Assembly: GCF_947495565.1 (NCBI RefSeq)
Contig: NZ_CANLZM010000001.1
Span: 1 to 64,000 of the forward strand
From: an uncultured Pontibacter sp.
GTDB taxonomy: Bacteria > Bacteroidota > Bacteroidia > Cytophagales > Hymenobacteraceae
Length of the DNA stretch: 64,000 nt
Direction of reading: 5' to 3'
Shown: piece by piece, positions 1 through 8,932 of the stretch
How positions within the stretch are numbered: the stretch's first letter is position 1
Layout of the letters: every line of letters begins with the position of its first letter
Notes under the pieces: generated by a model
Told to the model about the DNA's origin: nothing
Seen by the model: only the letters and a program-made list of their open reading frames with translations
The model's database searches: none
Made by a program: the position numbers and the translations under genes

Positions 1-83
1 GGTCTTGCAAGGGATACAGTGTAGATACGCAGAAGCGTTAGCCGGAGAAATCAATAGTTAATATAGGGGGAATTTGAGGCAAC

Positions 84-123
84 AAAAAAGCCACAGTCAA
101 CTTGAGTTGTCTGTGGCTTTTTT
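84..123. terminator. Bidirectional intrinsic terminator hairpin
   Basis: An A-run, the arm GCCACAG, a short inner stem CAACT/AGTTG, the arm CTGTGGC and a T-run form a hairpin with A/T tracts on both sides. It lies just past the 3' end of the minus-strand dehydrogenase gene and would end transcription in either direction. Bases 1-83 hold no gene that I can support. Confidence 0.8.
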
Positions 124-137
124 GTTGTTAGTGGTTG

Positions 138-1610
138 TTACTCTATCGGTACAAGCCTGTAAATTACGCCAGGTTTTTCAACGGCAACATAGATATAGCC
201 GTCGGGGCTCATTTTTACTTCCCGTACGCGGCCGATGTTTTTTAGCAGCTTCTCTTCGCCCAGAATCTTGTCACCATCCATTTTCAGGCGGCTCAGGAAT
301 TGGAAGCGCAGGGAGCCCACCATCAAATCGCCTTCCCATTTTTTGTAACGGCTGCCGGTTACAAAAGCCATACCTGACGGCGCAATAGAAGGAACCCAAT
401 AGTGCAGCGGCTGCTCCAAGCCTTCTTTTTTGGTTAACTCCGTGAGTACGGTGCCATTATAGTTGATGCCGTAAGATATAACCGGCCAGCCATAGTTCTT
501 TGCCTTCTCAGCTATATTCACCTCATCGCCGCCTCTTGGTCCGTGCTCATGTGTCCAGATTTTACCTGTTTGCGGGTGCATGGCCATGCCTTGTATGTTG
601 CGGTGCCCATAAGAGTAAACGCTTGCCACAGCGCCGGCCTGGTTTGCAAAAGGGTTATCTGCCGGAATGCCGCCATCTGCTTTTATGCGGTGCACCTTAC
701 CAGCATGGCGCTCCAGGCTCTGCGGGTTTTCATCGTGGTTGCCCCGGTCACCTACAGATAAGTATAGGTTGCCGTCTTGGCCAAACTCTAGGCGAGAACC
801 GTAGTGATGGCGGGTTTTAGAGTAGGGCAGCGCCTCAAAAATGACCTGCTGGTTGGTTAACTCATCGCCTTGCAGCTTTGCACGCATAACAGCTGTAGTA
901 GACAACGTGCTGCCGCCTTCCTCTTTAAAAGCTGAGTAGGATAGGTAAACAAGGTTGTTCGTCTTAAAATCCGGGTGAACTTCTACATCCAGCAGGCCGC
1001 CTTGGCCCTGTGCCAGCACCTGAGGCGAGCCGGCTATTTTCTGAAGGGCTTTGCCCTGCGTGTATCGGTAAAGTATACCTGAGCGGTCTGTTATCAGCAT
1101 GTCGCCGTTCGGCAAAAAGGCCATTCCCCAAGGCACATCCAGCCCAGTCACTACCGTGTCGAGGCGGAAGGTCAGTTCTTCGGAGGTTTGCACGGGGGCT
1201 AGCTCTTTCTCCTCGCTAAAATCGTATTGCTTTACTTCCTTGATGCCCTGCTGAATGTAAGTTACCAGCCCATTGATCTGCTCATCAGTAAAGGTCTCAT
1301 CAAAAGCAGGCATGCCTTCGTCAGGATAGCCGTGTTTGATGGCTTTAAAAAGGTCCTGATCAGAGCTGCCGTGCTTCCATTTTCTGTCGGCAAACGCCTC
1401 CAGTTCTTCGCCGTGGCAACCGGAGCAGTAGCTGATGTAGGCAGCCTTTGCGTTACCCAGTGCAACTCCGGTGGTAACTGCTCCTGCAGCAGATGCTACG
1501 GCGTTGGCCGTAGCATCAGAAGAGGTGTTGGGCGAGGTAGTGCTTGTGCAGCTGCTGACACTAATCAGTGCGGCTGCCAGCAAAGTATAAAATGGGTATA
1601 AGTTTCTCAT
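138..1610 (-). CDS. Cytochrome c / PQQ-type sugar dehydrogenase fusion lipoprotein
   Basis: The 490-residue protein begins with a lipoprotein signal whose lipobox ends at Cys21 (VSSC). A small cytochrome c domain follows: the haem motif CSGCH is at about 62-66 and the likely axial Met is in GMPAF near 100. From about residue 145 to the end it resembles the soluble glucose/aldose dehydrogenase (GSDH, six-bladed propeller) family, with blocks such as VPWGMAFLPNGD and HEHGPRGGDEVN. By family knowledge it oxidises sugars or aldehydes with PQQ and would pass electrons to its own haem; the substrate is unknown. The lipid anchor places it on a periplasm-facing membrane. It is a single-gene unit with a terminator just downstream. 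No PQQ synthesis gene is in the window, so cofactor supply is open. Confidence 0.88.
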   Translation of the reverse strand: MRNLYPFYTLLAAALISVSSCTSTTSPNTSSDATANAVASAAGAVTTGVALGNAKAAYISYCSGCHGEELEAFADRKWKHGSSDQDLFKAIKHGYPDEGMPAFDETFTDEQINGLVTYIQQGIKEVKQYDFSEEKELAPVQTSEELTFRLDTVVTGLDVPWGMAFLPNGDMLITDRSGILYRYTQGKALQKIAGSPQVLAQGQGGLLDVEVHPDFKTNNLVYLSYSAFKEEGGSTLSTTAVMRAKLQGDELTNQQVIFEALPYSKTRHHYGSRLEFGQDGNLYLSVGDRGNHDENPQSLERHAGKVHRIKADGGIPADNPFANQAGAVASVYSYGHRNIQGMAMHPQTGKIWTHEHGPRGGDEVNIAEKAKNYGWPVISYGINYNGTVLTELTKKEGLEQPLHYWVPSIAPSGMAFVTGSRYKKWEGDLMVGSLRFQFLSRLKMDGDKILGEEKLLKNIGRVREVKMSPDGYIYVAVEKPGVIYRLVPIE

Positions 1611-1731
1611 GCAGGTTTACCAGAAGGTCTAATGTGTAGTATGTTACTATGCAAATATACTTATCTCTTCAGAATCAATTTGAAGTTAAATTATGATGCA
1701 GTGCAACACGCGTTATAAAGTGTAACATGCG

Positions 1732-2247
1732 TTATAATAGGTGCCAGTGCTGCAGCAGCGGACCAGATTTTCCTAGAACCGGATCTGTGGCGGGCAGTGC
1801 TACAGCGGCAATGTTTTCTCTTTTTTCCTCCGGGTCTTCTTTTTCGGTGCAGATGTCATAATTTCCCTGTCCGGCCGGGTAGGCACCCACCACTTTAAAA
1901 TCCGGAGAAGCGGATTTGAGGCAATGGCCTGTGCCTGCGGGTAATACCAGCATATCGCCAGCATTTGCAGTTAACTCCTGCGCGCCAGGTCCGCCAAGTA
2001 TAAGTGTTGCCGAACCGGATGTCACGCCCAGCACCTCATGCGCCTTACTATGGTAATGATGGTAATTGAAGACACCGTTTACCCAGCTGCCGCGCCAGTT
2101 ATTTTGCTGAAACGCATCTTTAAATTGGCTTACTAAATCATTGCTGTTCTTGAGCACCTGCCGGTACACCAGCAAGGGCAACTGTTGGTTGTTGGGTATG
2201 TTGCCGTGTGGCTGCAGGAGGTAAGTGGTGATTTGCAGATCTTTCAT
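1732..2247 (-). CDS. Cupin-domain protein (YjlB-like)
   Basis: The 171-residue soluble protein holds one cupin barrel. The first metal-binding motif is visible as HYH (64-66), H70 and E71, and the second motif contains GDMLVLPAGTGH with H108. The overall pattern resembles the Bacillus YjlB cupins, whose reaction is not known to me. There is no signal peptide. The gene stands alone, downstream of the terminator that ends the TetR unit. The function is inferred at fold level only; a metal-dependent dioxygenase, isomerase or sugar-binding role would all fit. Confidence 0.8.
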   Translation of the reverse strand: MKDLQITTYLLQPHGNIPNNQQLPLLVYRQVLKNSNDLVSQFKDAFQQNNWRGSWVNGVFNYHHYHSKAHEVLGVTSGSATLILGGPGAQELTANAGDMLVLPAGTGHCLKSASPDFKVVGAYPAGQGNYDICTEKEDPEEKRENIAAVALPATDPVLGKSGPLLQHWHLL

Positions 2248-2306
2248 TATGAGGCGGCTTAACTTTTATACTTTCTGCAGATGCGGCTCTGCAAAAAGTA
2301 TAAACG

Positions 2307-2336
2307 AAAAAGAGCCACACCCCGTGTGGCTCTTTT
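2307..2336 (-). terminator. Intrinsic terminator of the SulP-carbonic anhydrase-TetR unit
   Basis: Perfect arms GCCACAC and GTGTGGC with a three-base CCC loop are flanked by AAAAAGA and TCTTTT. The hairpin follows the stop of the minus-strand TetR gene by about 25 bases and is symmetric, so it could act both ways. Confidence 0.8.
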
Positions 2337-2361
2337 AGTTGCGAATAACTGTTTTTGGGTT

Positions 2362-3045
2362 CTACTTTTCTTCTATAGCTTTAAATACGAGGTCGGTCAG
2401 AAAATCCTGCAGTTGGTTGTTCTGGCCATTGTCAATGTTGGTGAGCGAAGGCAGGTGCTGCGCAAAAAAAAGCTGGTAATGCGCACTCTCTGCCACTGTA
2501 GAAACCAGCGAGTCAGGGTACTTATAAGTGGGGCTTATCTCCTGGATAATTGCCGATATACGTCTGCAGAGCCGCTTGTAGCTCAGAAAAAAACCTTCTT
2601 TATTATCTGCGTCCACATCCTTAGTCAGGTAAGCTTTAGCCGACTCCGCCACTACGATGCGCTGCAGAATTACTTCGCTGATGTGCGCAAAATCCATATC
2701 ATCCTCCACTTTGCCGGACAATATACCGATCGCGATGCGAAGGCGATGTTCGGGCGCAGCAATATTGGTGGTGGCAAACACCAGGCGGTATTCCAGCCAG
2801 TTCCAATACCACGAAATCAAGTATACAAGCAACATGTGCTTGCTCTCAAAATACCTGTAAATCGTAGCTTCGGTAGTGCCTATCTTTTCTGCCAGCTTTC
2901 TAAAAGTAAATGATTCCAGCCCTAGTTCATCAATAAGAAGTATGGCATTCTGTATAATCTGTCGTCCTTTCTCTGTTGATTCAGGATCTTTCAGGTATAC
3001 ATTCTCATCAACTTTAATTTTAATGTTTGCCAGTAAATGCCTCAT
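2362..3045 (-). CDS. TetR/AcrR-family transcriptional regulator
   Basis: The 227-residue protein has a TetR-type helix-turn-helix at about residues 47-66 (FRKLAEKIGTTEATIYRYF), preceded by the usual first helix. The C-terminal ligand domain is not assignable. It lies 24 bases after the carbonic anhydrase gene on the same strand and before a terminator, so it is probably co-transcribed with the SulP transporter and carbonic anhydrase. This suggests, as inference, that it controls that operon or responds to pH or inorganic carbon. The ligand is unknown. Confidence 0.85.
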   Translation of the reverse strand: MRHLLANIKIKVDENVYLKDPESTEKGRQIIQNAILLIDELGLESFTFRKLAEKIGTTEATIYRYFESKHMLLVYLISWYWNWLEYRLVFATTNIAAPEHRLRIAIGILSGKVEDDMDFAHISEVILQRIVVAESAKAYLTKDVDADNKEGFFLSYKRLCRRISAIIQEISPTYKYPDSLVSTVAESAHYQLFFAQHLPSLTNIDNGQNNQLQDFLTDLVFKAIEEK

Positions 3046-3069
3046 TTAGAGATTGTTGGTGTTTTGCGT

Positions 3070-3690
3070 TTATTCGTAAAAATTAACAGCGCCTGTCTCT
3101 ACATCATACATGGCACCTACAATATTAATTTCACCGTTCTTCATCATCTCAGCAAGCACAGGGCTTTTCTCCTGGATCTCATCCACCGCCTTATGAACAT
3201 TTACTTCCGCTACCTGCTCCACAAACTCGCTGTTTTTAGAGCTTCTGTCTCCTTCATACTTCACGGCATCAACAGACGGGGCTATTTTCTTAATCAAACC
3301 AGTCAGATTGCCCAACTCTACGTGGTCGCAGGCGCCTTTAACGGCTCCGCATCTGGTATGACCCAGTACCACAACAAGTTTAGAACCAGCCACTTTGCAG
3401 GCAAACTCCATGCTTCCAAGTATGTCTTCGTTTACAATGTTACCAGCTATTCGTGCGCTGAAAATGTCGCCCAATCCCTGATCGAAGATCAGCTCAGCTG
3501 ATGTTCTGGAGTCGATACAGCTCAGGATAATGGCAAAAGGGAATTGCCCGGTAGAGGTTTCGTTTACCTGCTGCAGCAGGTTGCGGTTGGCCTTCAGGTT
3601 GTTAACAAAGCGCTTATTCCCTTCTGCCAGAATCTCCTTTACTTTTGCAGGTGTAAGTACTGCCTGCGTTTCTTTGGTCTGTGTTCTCAT
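3070..3690 (-). CDS. Beta-class carbonic anhydrase
   Basis: The 206-residue protein interconverts CO2 and bicarbonate with an active-site zinc. The expected ligands are visible: Cys58 in SCIDSR (with the Asp60-Arg62 dyad), and His111 and Cys114 in GHTRCGAVKGA. The length fits the family and there is no signal peptide, so it is probably cytoplasmic. The start codon is 26 bases after the SulP stop. The pairing suggests bicarbonate uptake coupled to its conversion. Confidence 0.93.
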   Translation of the reverse strand: MRTQTKETQAVLTPAKVKEILAEGNKRFVNNLKANRNLLQQVNETSTGQFPFAIILSCIDSRTSAELIFDQGLGDIFSARIAGNIVNEDILGSMEFACKVAGSKLVVVLGHTRCGAVKGACDHVELGNLTGLIKKIAPSVDAVKYEGDRSSKNSEFVEQVAEVNVHKAVDEIQEKSPVLAEMMKNGEINIVGAMYDVETGAVNFYE

Positions 3691-3716
3691 GTTTATGCCT
3701 TATCTGTTTTATATGG

Positions 3717-5282
3717 TTATACATTGATTTGTTTTTCCTGAGCGATTTCTTCATCACTCATTTCCTTTACCGTCAGCGCAATATTCTTATTCTTGGCTGT
3801 CTCTCTAAAGTCCTCAATCAGCTCTTTCACGTCCTGGTCAATAACAGCTGATTTGGAAATGTCTATTTCCAGTTCGGAGTCTGCCGGAATTTTGCGGAGC
3901 GTATCTAAAATATTGCCTTTGTTAAGGAACGTTACCTCCTGTGCCAGCACTACATGGTGGCGCTGTTTGCCGGCCGGTGTTTTAACTACTTCTGTGTAGT
4001 GGGACACATGGTAGCTGTTTTTGAGGATGAAGAATACCGCCACCGCCATGCCAATACCAATACCTGTAAGTAGGTCTGTAAAAACAATGGCTATAATAGT
4101 TATAATAAAAGGCAGAAACTGATTATATCCTGTTCTGTACATGCTCTTGAATAAAGCGGGCTTGGCGAGTTTATACCCAACTACCAGTAGTATAGCCGCC
4201 AAACTTGCCAGCGGAATCATGTTGAGGATACCCGGAATAAAAGCAACGGAGGCAAGTATAAGCAGGCCGTGGATAAAAGCAGATAGCTTGGTGCGGCCAC
4301 CAGACTGTATGTTGGCCGAGCTTCTGACGATTACCTGGGTGATAGGCAAACCACCGATCAGACCAGATACCATGTTACCTATTCCCTGCGCTTTAAGCTC
4401 TCGGTTGGCTGGGCTGATGCGTTTGTAAGGGTCAAGTTTATCGGTAGCTTCCAAGCAAAGCAAAGTTTCTAAGCTGGCTACAATAGCGATAGTTCCTGCC
4501 AAAAACCATACTTCATAGCTAAGGATGCGGCTAAAATCCGGTGTGGTGAACTGCGATACAAAACCTCCGATACTTTCGGCCACAGGCAACTCAACCAGAT
4601 GGTTAGGGGCTAATGCCAGCTGCGGGTAATAGTTGCTGAAAACCACGTTTAGGATGATGCCCAGCACCACCACTACCAGAGGCCCTTGGATAAGCTGAAA
4701 TACTTTGCTTTTTTTAGAAAGCACCTGGTCCCAGAGTATAAGTATACCCAAAGACAGGACACTGATGATAAGCGCTGCAGGGGTTATGTAATTTAAGGCA
4801 TCGAATAGGCCTGTAAACGTGTTTCCACCATCAGGCTGAATAAAATGCACATCCCCCTCGTAGTCACCGTCGTAGCCGAATGCGTGCGGTATCTGTTTTA
4901 AGATAATTATGACACCGATACCCGCCAGCATGCCTTTAATAACAGAAGTCGGGAAGTAGTAGCCGATGCTTCCTGCTTTCAGGAAACCCAACGCCAACTG
5001 AATAACTCCGGCCAGAAAGACAGCGGCCAAGAACACCTCGAAATTTCCTAAATCCTCGATAGCGTTGAGAACGATAACGGCAAGCCCTGCTGCCGGGCCA
5101 CTCACACCTAGTTGGGAGCCACTAATAAGTGAAACAACAATACCTCCTACTATACCGGCAATAATACCCGAAAAAAGAGGAGCGCCTGAGGCCATGGCAA
5201 TGCCCAGGCAGAGTGGTACGGCCACCAGAAACACAACGATTCCTGCCGGCAAGTCATTTTTGATTTCTTTGATACTGATCAT
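3717..5282 (-). CDS. SulP-family anion (probable bicarbonate) transporter
   Basis: The 521-residue inner-membrane protein starts with the conserved DLPAGIVVFLVAVPLCLGIA block and continues with about ten to twelve hydrophobic segments, followed by a cytoplasmic STAS domain from about residue 440 to 505. SulP proteins carry sulfate, bicarbonate or other anions, and sequence alone does not settle the substrate. The immediate downstream carbonic anhydrase gene (26-base gap) favours bicarbonate. It is the first gene of a likely three-gene operon ending at the hairpin at 2307-2336, and faces away from the Dabb gene. Confidence 0.88.
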   Translation of the reverse strand: MISIKEIKNDLPAGIVVFLVAVPLCLGIAMASGAPLFSGIIAGIVGGIVVSLISGSQLGVSGPAAGLAVIVLNAIEDLGNFEVFLAAVFLAGVIQLALGFLKAGSIGYYFPTSVIKGMLAGIGVIIILKQIPHAFGYDGDYEGDVHFIQPDGGNTFTGLFDALNYITPAALIISVLSLGILILWDQVLSKKSKVFQLIQGPLVVVVLGIILNVVFSNYYPQLALAPNHLVELPVAESIGGFVSQFTTPDFSRILSYEVWFLAGTIAIVASLETLLCLEATDKLDPYKRISPANRELKAQGIGNMVSGLIGGLPITQVIVRSSANIQSGGRTKLSAFIHGLLILASVAFIPGILNMIPLASLAAILLVVGYKLAKPALFKSMYRTGYNQFLPFIITIIAIVFTDLLTGIGIGMAVAVFFILKNSYHVSHYTEVVKTPAGKQRHHVVLAQEVTFLNKGNILDTLRKIPADSELEIDISKSAVIDQDVKELIEDFRETAKNKNIALTVKEMSDEEIAQEKQINV

Positions 5283-5598
5283 ACTTTATAACTGTTTTTC
5301 TATAGCTGTATTCTTTTTAACAATAGTAATACTATAGTGTTTCAAAGTAAGATAATTTTTTTTGGAAGCAAAAGTGTTTACAAGAATTTAACAGTCCTGT
5401 TTTGGAGATATTCTGTATTATGCAGCAGCTGTTGCAGGTAAAAAACGTTGGTTTATACTTTAAAATCGCTCATAATCAAGAATGCAAAAATGCTTTAGGA
5501 TGATGCCTGTTAATAGATAAAGCCTTATATTAGGTTTAGTTGTGGAGAAGCCTTAGCGCAGGCCGCGATTGCAGCACTTATACCAAACAGCCAATCCA
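5283..5598. other. Divergent intergenic region
   Basis: This AT-rich stretch separates the minus-strand SulP operon from the plus-strand Dabb gene and must contain promoters for both. I see no further gene, clear dyad or RNA structure in it. Confidence 0.5.
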
Positions 5599-6012
5599 AT
5601 GAAAAAGCTATCCAGAAGATCATTCCTCGGCAGCAGCACCTTTCTGTCCTTTGCGGGCGCGCTTGGCGCTTTGCCGCTGTTAGGCAGCAGCCCCAAAAAG
5701 CCGAAACCCAATTTTATACACCATGTTTACTTCTGGCTCCACAACCCCGATTCGGAAGAAGACAAAGCCAAACTGATTGAAGGGCTGAACACGCTGAAGG
5801 CAATTAAAGAAATACGTCTGGCCAAAATCGGGGTACCCGCCAGCACCAACCGCGATGTGATTGAAAGAGGTTATGCTATATCCTGGCTACTTTTCTTCGA
5901 TAACCTGGAAGAGCAGGAGCTATACCAAAAGCACCCCATTCACCTGAATTTTGTGGAGAACTATGCGCCCCTGTGGTCGAAGGTGATAGTGTATGATTCG
6001 GTGGATGTGTAG
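5599..6012 (+). CDS. Tat-exported Dabb (stress-responsive A/B barrel) protein
   Basis: I place the start at 5599 rather than the upstream in-frame start at 5569. The protein then begins MKKLSRRSFLG, a textbook twin-arginine signal, followed by a hydrophobic stretch. The mature part (roughly residues 35-137) has the dimeric alpha/beta barrel pattern, with FIHHVYFWL near the beginning, a central YAISWLLFF strand and HPIHLNFV near the end. These proteins are ligand-binding or degradative dimers of uncertain role. It is a single gene, and a copy of the mosaic repeat follows it. Confidence 0.82.
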   Translation: MKKLSRRSFLGSSTFLSFAGALGALPLLGSSPKKPKPNFIHHVYFWLHNPDSEEDKAKLIEGLNTLKAIKEIRLAKIGVPASTNRDVIERGYAISWLLFFDNLEEQELYQKHPIHLNFVENYAPLWSKVIVYDSVDV

Positions 6013-6112
6013 GGGAAATATGGCTGTTTATACTTGTCCGGCTCCTCATGGCGCAAACGTCTATACGTGCCTTTACTAGGATGAGCAATACTCCAGTTGC
6101 AGTAGTTTCAGC

Positions 6113-6302
6113 AGAAGTATAAATCCGCCCCCTGCCCCTCCCGAGAGGGGAATTGCTCGTGAATGATTTCATACCCCTACCCCCGCCTGAAGGGAGCCAA
6201 AGCCAGAAATGAAATAAGCAGCTTATAAAGCTGTGGATGAACAAAGGCTATTAAGTATAGCTTATTTCAAATTGAAGAGAAGCAGCAGCTATGAAAGTAT
6301 AA
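6113..6302 (+). repeat. Mosaic intergenic repeat, short copy 1
   Basis: This is a shortened copy of a repeat that is longer at 40019-40531 (same orientation) and 62770-63346 (inverted). Bases 6113-6173 match the reverse complement of about 63290-63346. Bases 6173-6238 (CCCCTACCCCCGCCTGAAGG and onward) match 40407-40466 and the reverse complement of about 62888-62945. It lacks the middle section of the long copies. No ORF in it looks real. Confidence 0.85.
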
Positions 6303-6401
6303 ATTCACAAACATCCGCTTACACTAGAAAATCGCCTCCCACACTTCCACTCAAAAACCTTATCTTGCTTCTTTCATCATACCCACAAAAATCACTCTAC
6401 T

Positions 6402-7712
6402 ATGAAAAAAGCACTATTGCTGCTGCTGGCCGTAGCCTGCTGGGCCTGCACTTCCTCCCAAACAGAAACAGAAACCGCTGAAGCTGCCTCCATGGACCAA
6501 CTGGCTGAACGCTATGTGAAAAACCTGCTTCAACTAGGCCAATACGACAGCGATATAGTGGATGCCTACTACGGACCGGAGGAGTGGAAGCCAACTGAAG
6601 CAGCGGCAGACTCGCTTCCCGCCGAAGATATTCTGAACGAGTTCCGAGCGATACAGGAGCAACTGGAGGCGCAGCCGGAGCAGAACCTGTCGGAAGACGA
6701 AAAGCGCCGCCTGGCCATGTTTAGAAAGCAGGTGCTGGCCGCCATTACCAAAGTGGAAATGATGCAGGGCAAAAAACTGCCTTTCGATGAGGAGGCCAAA
6801 CTGCTGTATGATGCCGAGCCGCCGCACTACAAACTGGCCTACTTCGATTCCATACTTACCGAAATAGACCGCGAGCTGCCAGGCAAAGGAAGTATAACTG
6901 AGCGTTGGGATGCCTATCGCGCCAAATTTGAAATACCGAAAGCGAAGCTTGACACTGTATTTAAAGCTGCCATTGCTGAAGCGCGCAACCGCACCAAGGC
7001 ACACTACCAACTGCCGGAGCAGGAGAATTTTAAAATGGAGTTTGTGACGGACAAAGCCTGGTCGGGATACAATTACTATAAAGGCAACGGCTATAGCCTC
7101 ATTCAGATTAATACTGATTTCCCGATTTACATTGAGCGCGCCATTGACCTGGCTTCACACGAAGGCTACCCGGGCCACCATGTGTTTAATGCGCTGCTGG
7201 AGCAGAACTTGGTAAATGAAAAGGGCTGGAAAGAGTACTCGATCTACCCGCTGTTCAGCCCGCAGAGCCTGATTGCCGAGGGTAGCGCCAACTATGGCAT
7301 TGAGGTGGCTTTTCCGGCGCAGGAGCGACTGGCTTTTGAAAAGGACGTCTTGTTTCCGTTGGCTGGTTTAAATGCAGCCGAAGCAGATCGGTACTACAGC
7401 ATCCTGGAAAAAATAAGCCAGCTGGACTTTGCCGGTAACGAGACAGCCAGACTTTACCTGAACGGCGAGATTAGCAGGGAAGCCGCCGCCGACATGCTGG
7501 TAAAGTATAACCTCTACCAAAAAGACCGTGCCCTGCAGCGCACCCGCTTTATGGATAAGTACCGCAGCTATGTCATAAACTATAACCTGGGCCAGCAGCT
7601 GGTTCGCCAGTACATAGAAGCCAACGGCGGCACCGACAACAACCCGGAAAAGCGCTGGGAACTGTTTGGGGAGCTGCTTTCTAACCCTTACACCGCCTCC
7701 ATGCTGAAATAG
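6402..7712 (+). CDS. DUF885-family lipoprotein (putative metalloprotease fold)
   Basis: The 436-residue protein has a lipoprotein signal with candidate lipid-carrying cysteines at about 13 and 16, then an acidic, helical body. At residues 253-260 it carries HEGYPGHH, the diagnostic DUF885 signature, which resembles a zinc-peptidase HExxH-type motif. It also has a later Glu-rich helix (LIAEGSANYG) typical of the family. The enzymatic role of these proteins is not established; a cell-envelope peptidase is the usual guess. It is a single gene preceded by the repeat copy and followed by dps. Confidence 0.85.
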   Translation: MKKALLLLLAVACWACTSSQTETETAEAASMDQLAERYVKNLLQLGQYDSDIVDAYYGPEEWKPTEAAADSLPAEDILNEFRAIQEQLEAQPEQNLSEDEKRRLAMFRKQVLAAITKVEMMQGKKLPFDEEAKLLYDAEPPHYKLAYFDSILTEIDRELPGKGSITERWDAYRAKFEIPKAKLDTVFKAAIAEARNRTKAHYQLPEQENFKMEFVTDKAWSGYNYYKGNGYSLIQINTDFPIYIERAIDLASHEGYPGHHVFNALLEQNLVNEKGWKEYSIYPLFSPQSLIAEGSANYGIEVAFPAQERLAFEKDVLFPLAGLNAAEADRYYSILEKISQLDFAGNETARLYLNGEISREAAADMLVKYNLYQKDRALQRTRFMDKYRSYVINYNLGQQLVRQYIEANGGTDNNPEKRWELFGELLSNPYTASMLK

Positions 7713-7844
7713 GCGTGCCTTTGATGTATAGAATCGTAGCTGCCCACGTAAGTAGGTATAGGCTATTATGACTTTGGCCATTTACTGTAAAACAGCAGCA
7801 GGTTACTTTTATACATCGTTTCATCTAAAACCTATACCAAAACT

Positions 7845-8321
7845 ATGGCAAACAAAAATATGATAGGCATAGACGCTGATAAGGCGCAGCAGTTAGCCAA
7901 TAAACTGAACATGCTACTGGCTAATTATCAGTTGTTTTATATTAATGCGAGAGGCTTTCACTGGAACATCTCCGGGAATAAGTTCTTTGAGCTGCACGCT
8001 AAATTTGAGGAGCTTTATGATGATGCTATCCTGAAGATTGATGAGATAGCCGAGCGCATTCTTACCCTGGGCCACACACCCTTCCATTCGTTTACTACTT
8101 ACCTGGAGAACTCCATTATAAAAGAAGTAGCCGACGTATCGGATGGGGCAGAGGCTGTGCGTGAGGTACTTAATGGTTTTAAGGTGCTGATTGAGGCAGA
8201 GCGGGAACTATTAACGCTGTCTGGCGAGGCCGACGACGAAGGAACAAGCGCCCTGATGAGCGACTACATTCGCGAGCAAGAAAAGCTGGTTTGGATGTAC
8301 TCAGCCTACCTGCGGGATTAG
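7845..8321 (+). CDS. dps: Dps-type ferritin-like DNA-protection protein
   Basis: The 158-residue protein fits the Dps length. The inter-subunit ferroxidase ligands are in place: H39 (GFHWN), H51, D66 and E70, with the canonical spacing and the AERI block. It would oxidise Fe(II) with peroxide, store iron in a 12-mer and protect DNA under oxidative stress or starvation. The gene is monocistronic and ends at a strong hairpin. Confidence 0.92.
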   Translation: MANKNMIGIDADKAQQLANKLNMLLANYQLFYINARGFHWNISGNKFFELHAKFEELYDDAILKIDEIAERILTLGHTPFHSFTTYLENSIIKEVADVSDGAEAVREVLNGFKVLIEAERELLTLSGEADDEGTSALMSDYIREQEKLVWMYSAYLRD

Positions 8322-8347
8322 GTAGGACATATACTTTGGAAGAATCT

Positions 8348-8379
8348 GAAAAGCCACTCCATTGCGGGGTGGCTTTTTT
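8348..8379 (+). terminator. dps intrinsic terminator
   Basis: Arms AAGCCACTCC and GGGGTGGCTT (one G-T pair) with the loop ATTGC are followed by a T-run, 27 bases after the dps stop. Confidence 0.8.
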
Positions 8380-8470
8380 GTATATAAGTGCTGTGTAAAA
8401 TTATATATAATTGCTAAAATATAGTATATTTGTTAGTCCAATTCCCGTTATTCGCTGGATTTGAGTGTAT

Positions 8471-8504
8471 AGCAGGAGTAAGTACTCCTGCTAGCTGATA
8501 GTTG
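8471..8504 (+). repeat. attC-like inverted repeat Z (upstream of ankyrin gene)
   Basis: Perfect 10-base arms AGCAGGAGTA and TACTCCTGCT are separated by two bases and followed 8 bases later by the box GTTGGC. There is no T-run, so it does not look like a terminator. The arrangement (hairpin, then a GTTGGC-type box, then a gene) recurs at 8933-8987 and, with a GTTGTAGC box, at 10088-10130. See the cassette finding. Confidence 0.5.
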
Positions 8505-8536
8505 GCACACATTACAATTATTGAAGAAAAGCATAG

Positions 8537-8926
8537 ATGAAGAAGAATCCAGCTTTGGATGAGTTAATTTCCTCTATTGTAAATAGTAATACCCAAAAAT
8601 TTATCGATGTATTAGAAGGAAGCTCAATAAACATGAACAACAGATGACGCAAAGGCTGGACTTTGCTTCATTATGCTGCCCAATACTTAGCTTTTGAAAT
8701 AGGTCAGATACTTATTTCAAAAGGTGCTGATGTCAATGCGAAAGATGATTTCGGAAATAACGTGTTGTGGAGAGCAACTTTTTCATTCCAAGGTAAGGGT
8801 GAATTTATTGAATTGCTTTTAAGAAATGGTGCGGACAGGTTTGCTAAGAATAACAGCGGAATATGTCCTGTTGATTTAGCTAATACCATAAGCAACTATA
8901 ACGTCAAGCAGTATTTTGAAGAATAA
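8537..8926 (+). pseudogene. Ankyrin-repeat protein gene interrupted by an in-frame TGA
   Basis: An ATG at 8537 opens a frame of 36 codons ending at TGA 8645-8647. The same frame continues without a break to the TAA at 8924-8926. Read through, it would give a protein of about 129 residues whose C-terminal part has ankyrin signatures (GWTLLHYAA, ISKGADVNAKDDFGNN, LLLRNGADRF). Because the frame and the repeat consensus run directly through the TGA, this looks like one gene broken by a nonsense change, or a sequencing error, or a stop read through (TGA followed by C). Any start after the stop (8663) would lose the N-terminal helices. The gene is AT-rich compared with its surroundings and sits between two attC-like inverted repeats, suggesting acquired DNA. 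Confidence 0.7.
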
Positions 8927-8932
8927 CGCAGT

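Noticed and set aside
2281-2913. A 210-codon plus-strand ORF opposite the TetR gene
   Set aside because: It lies antisense to a clear TetR gene and reads through the terminator hairpin; its composition is not protein-like.
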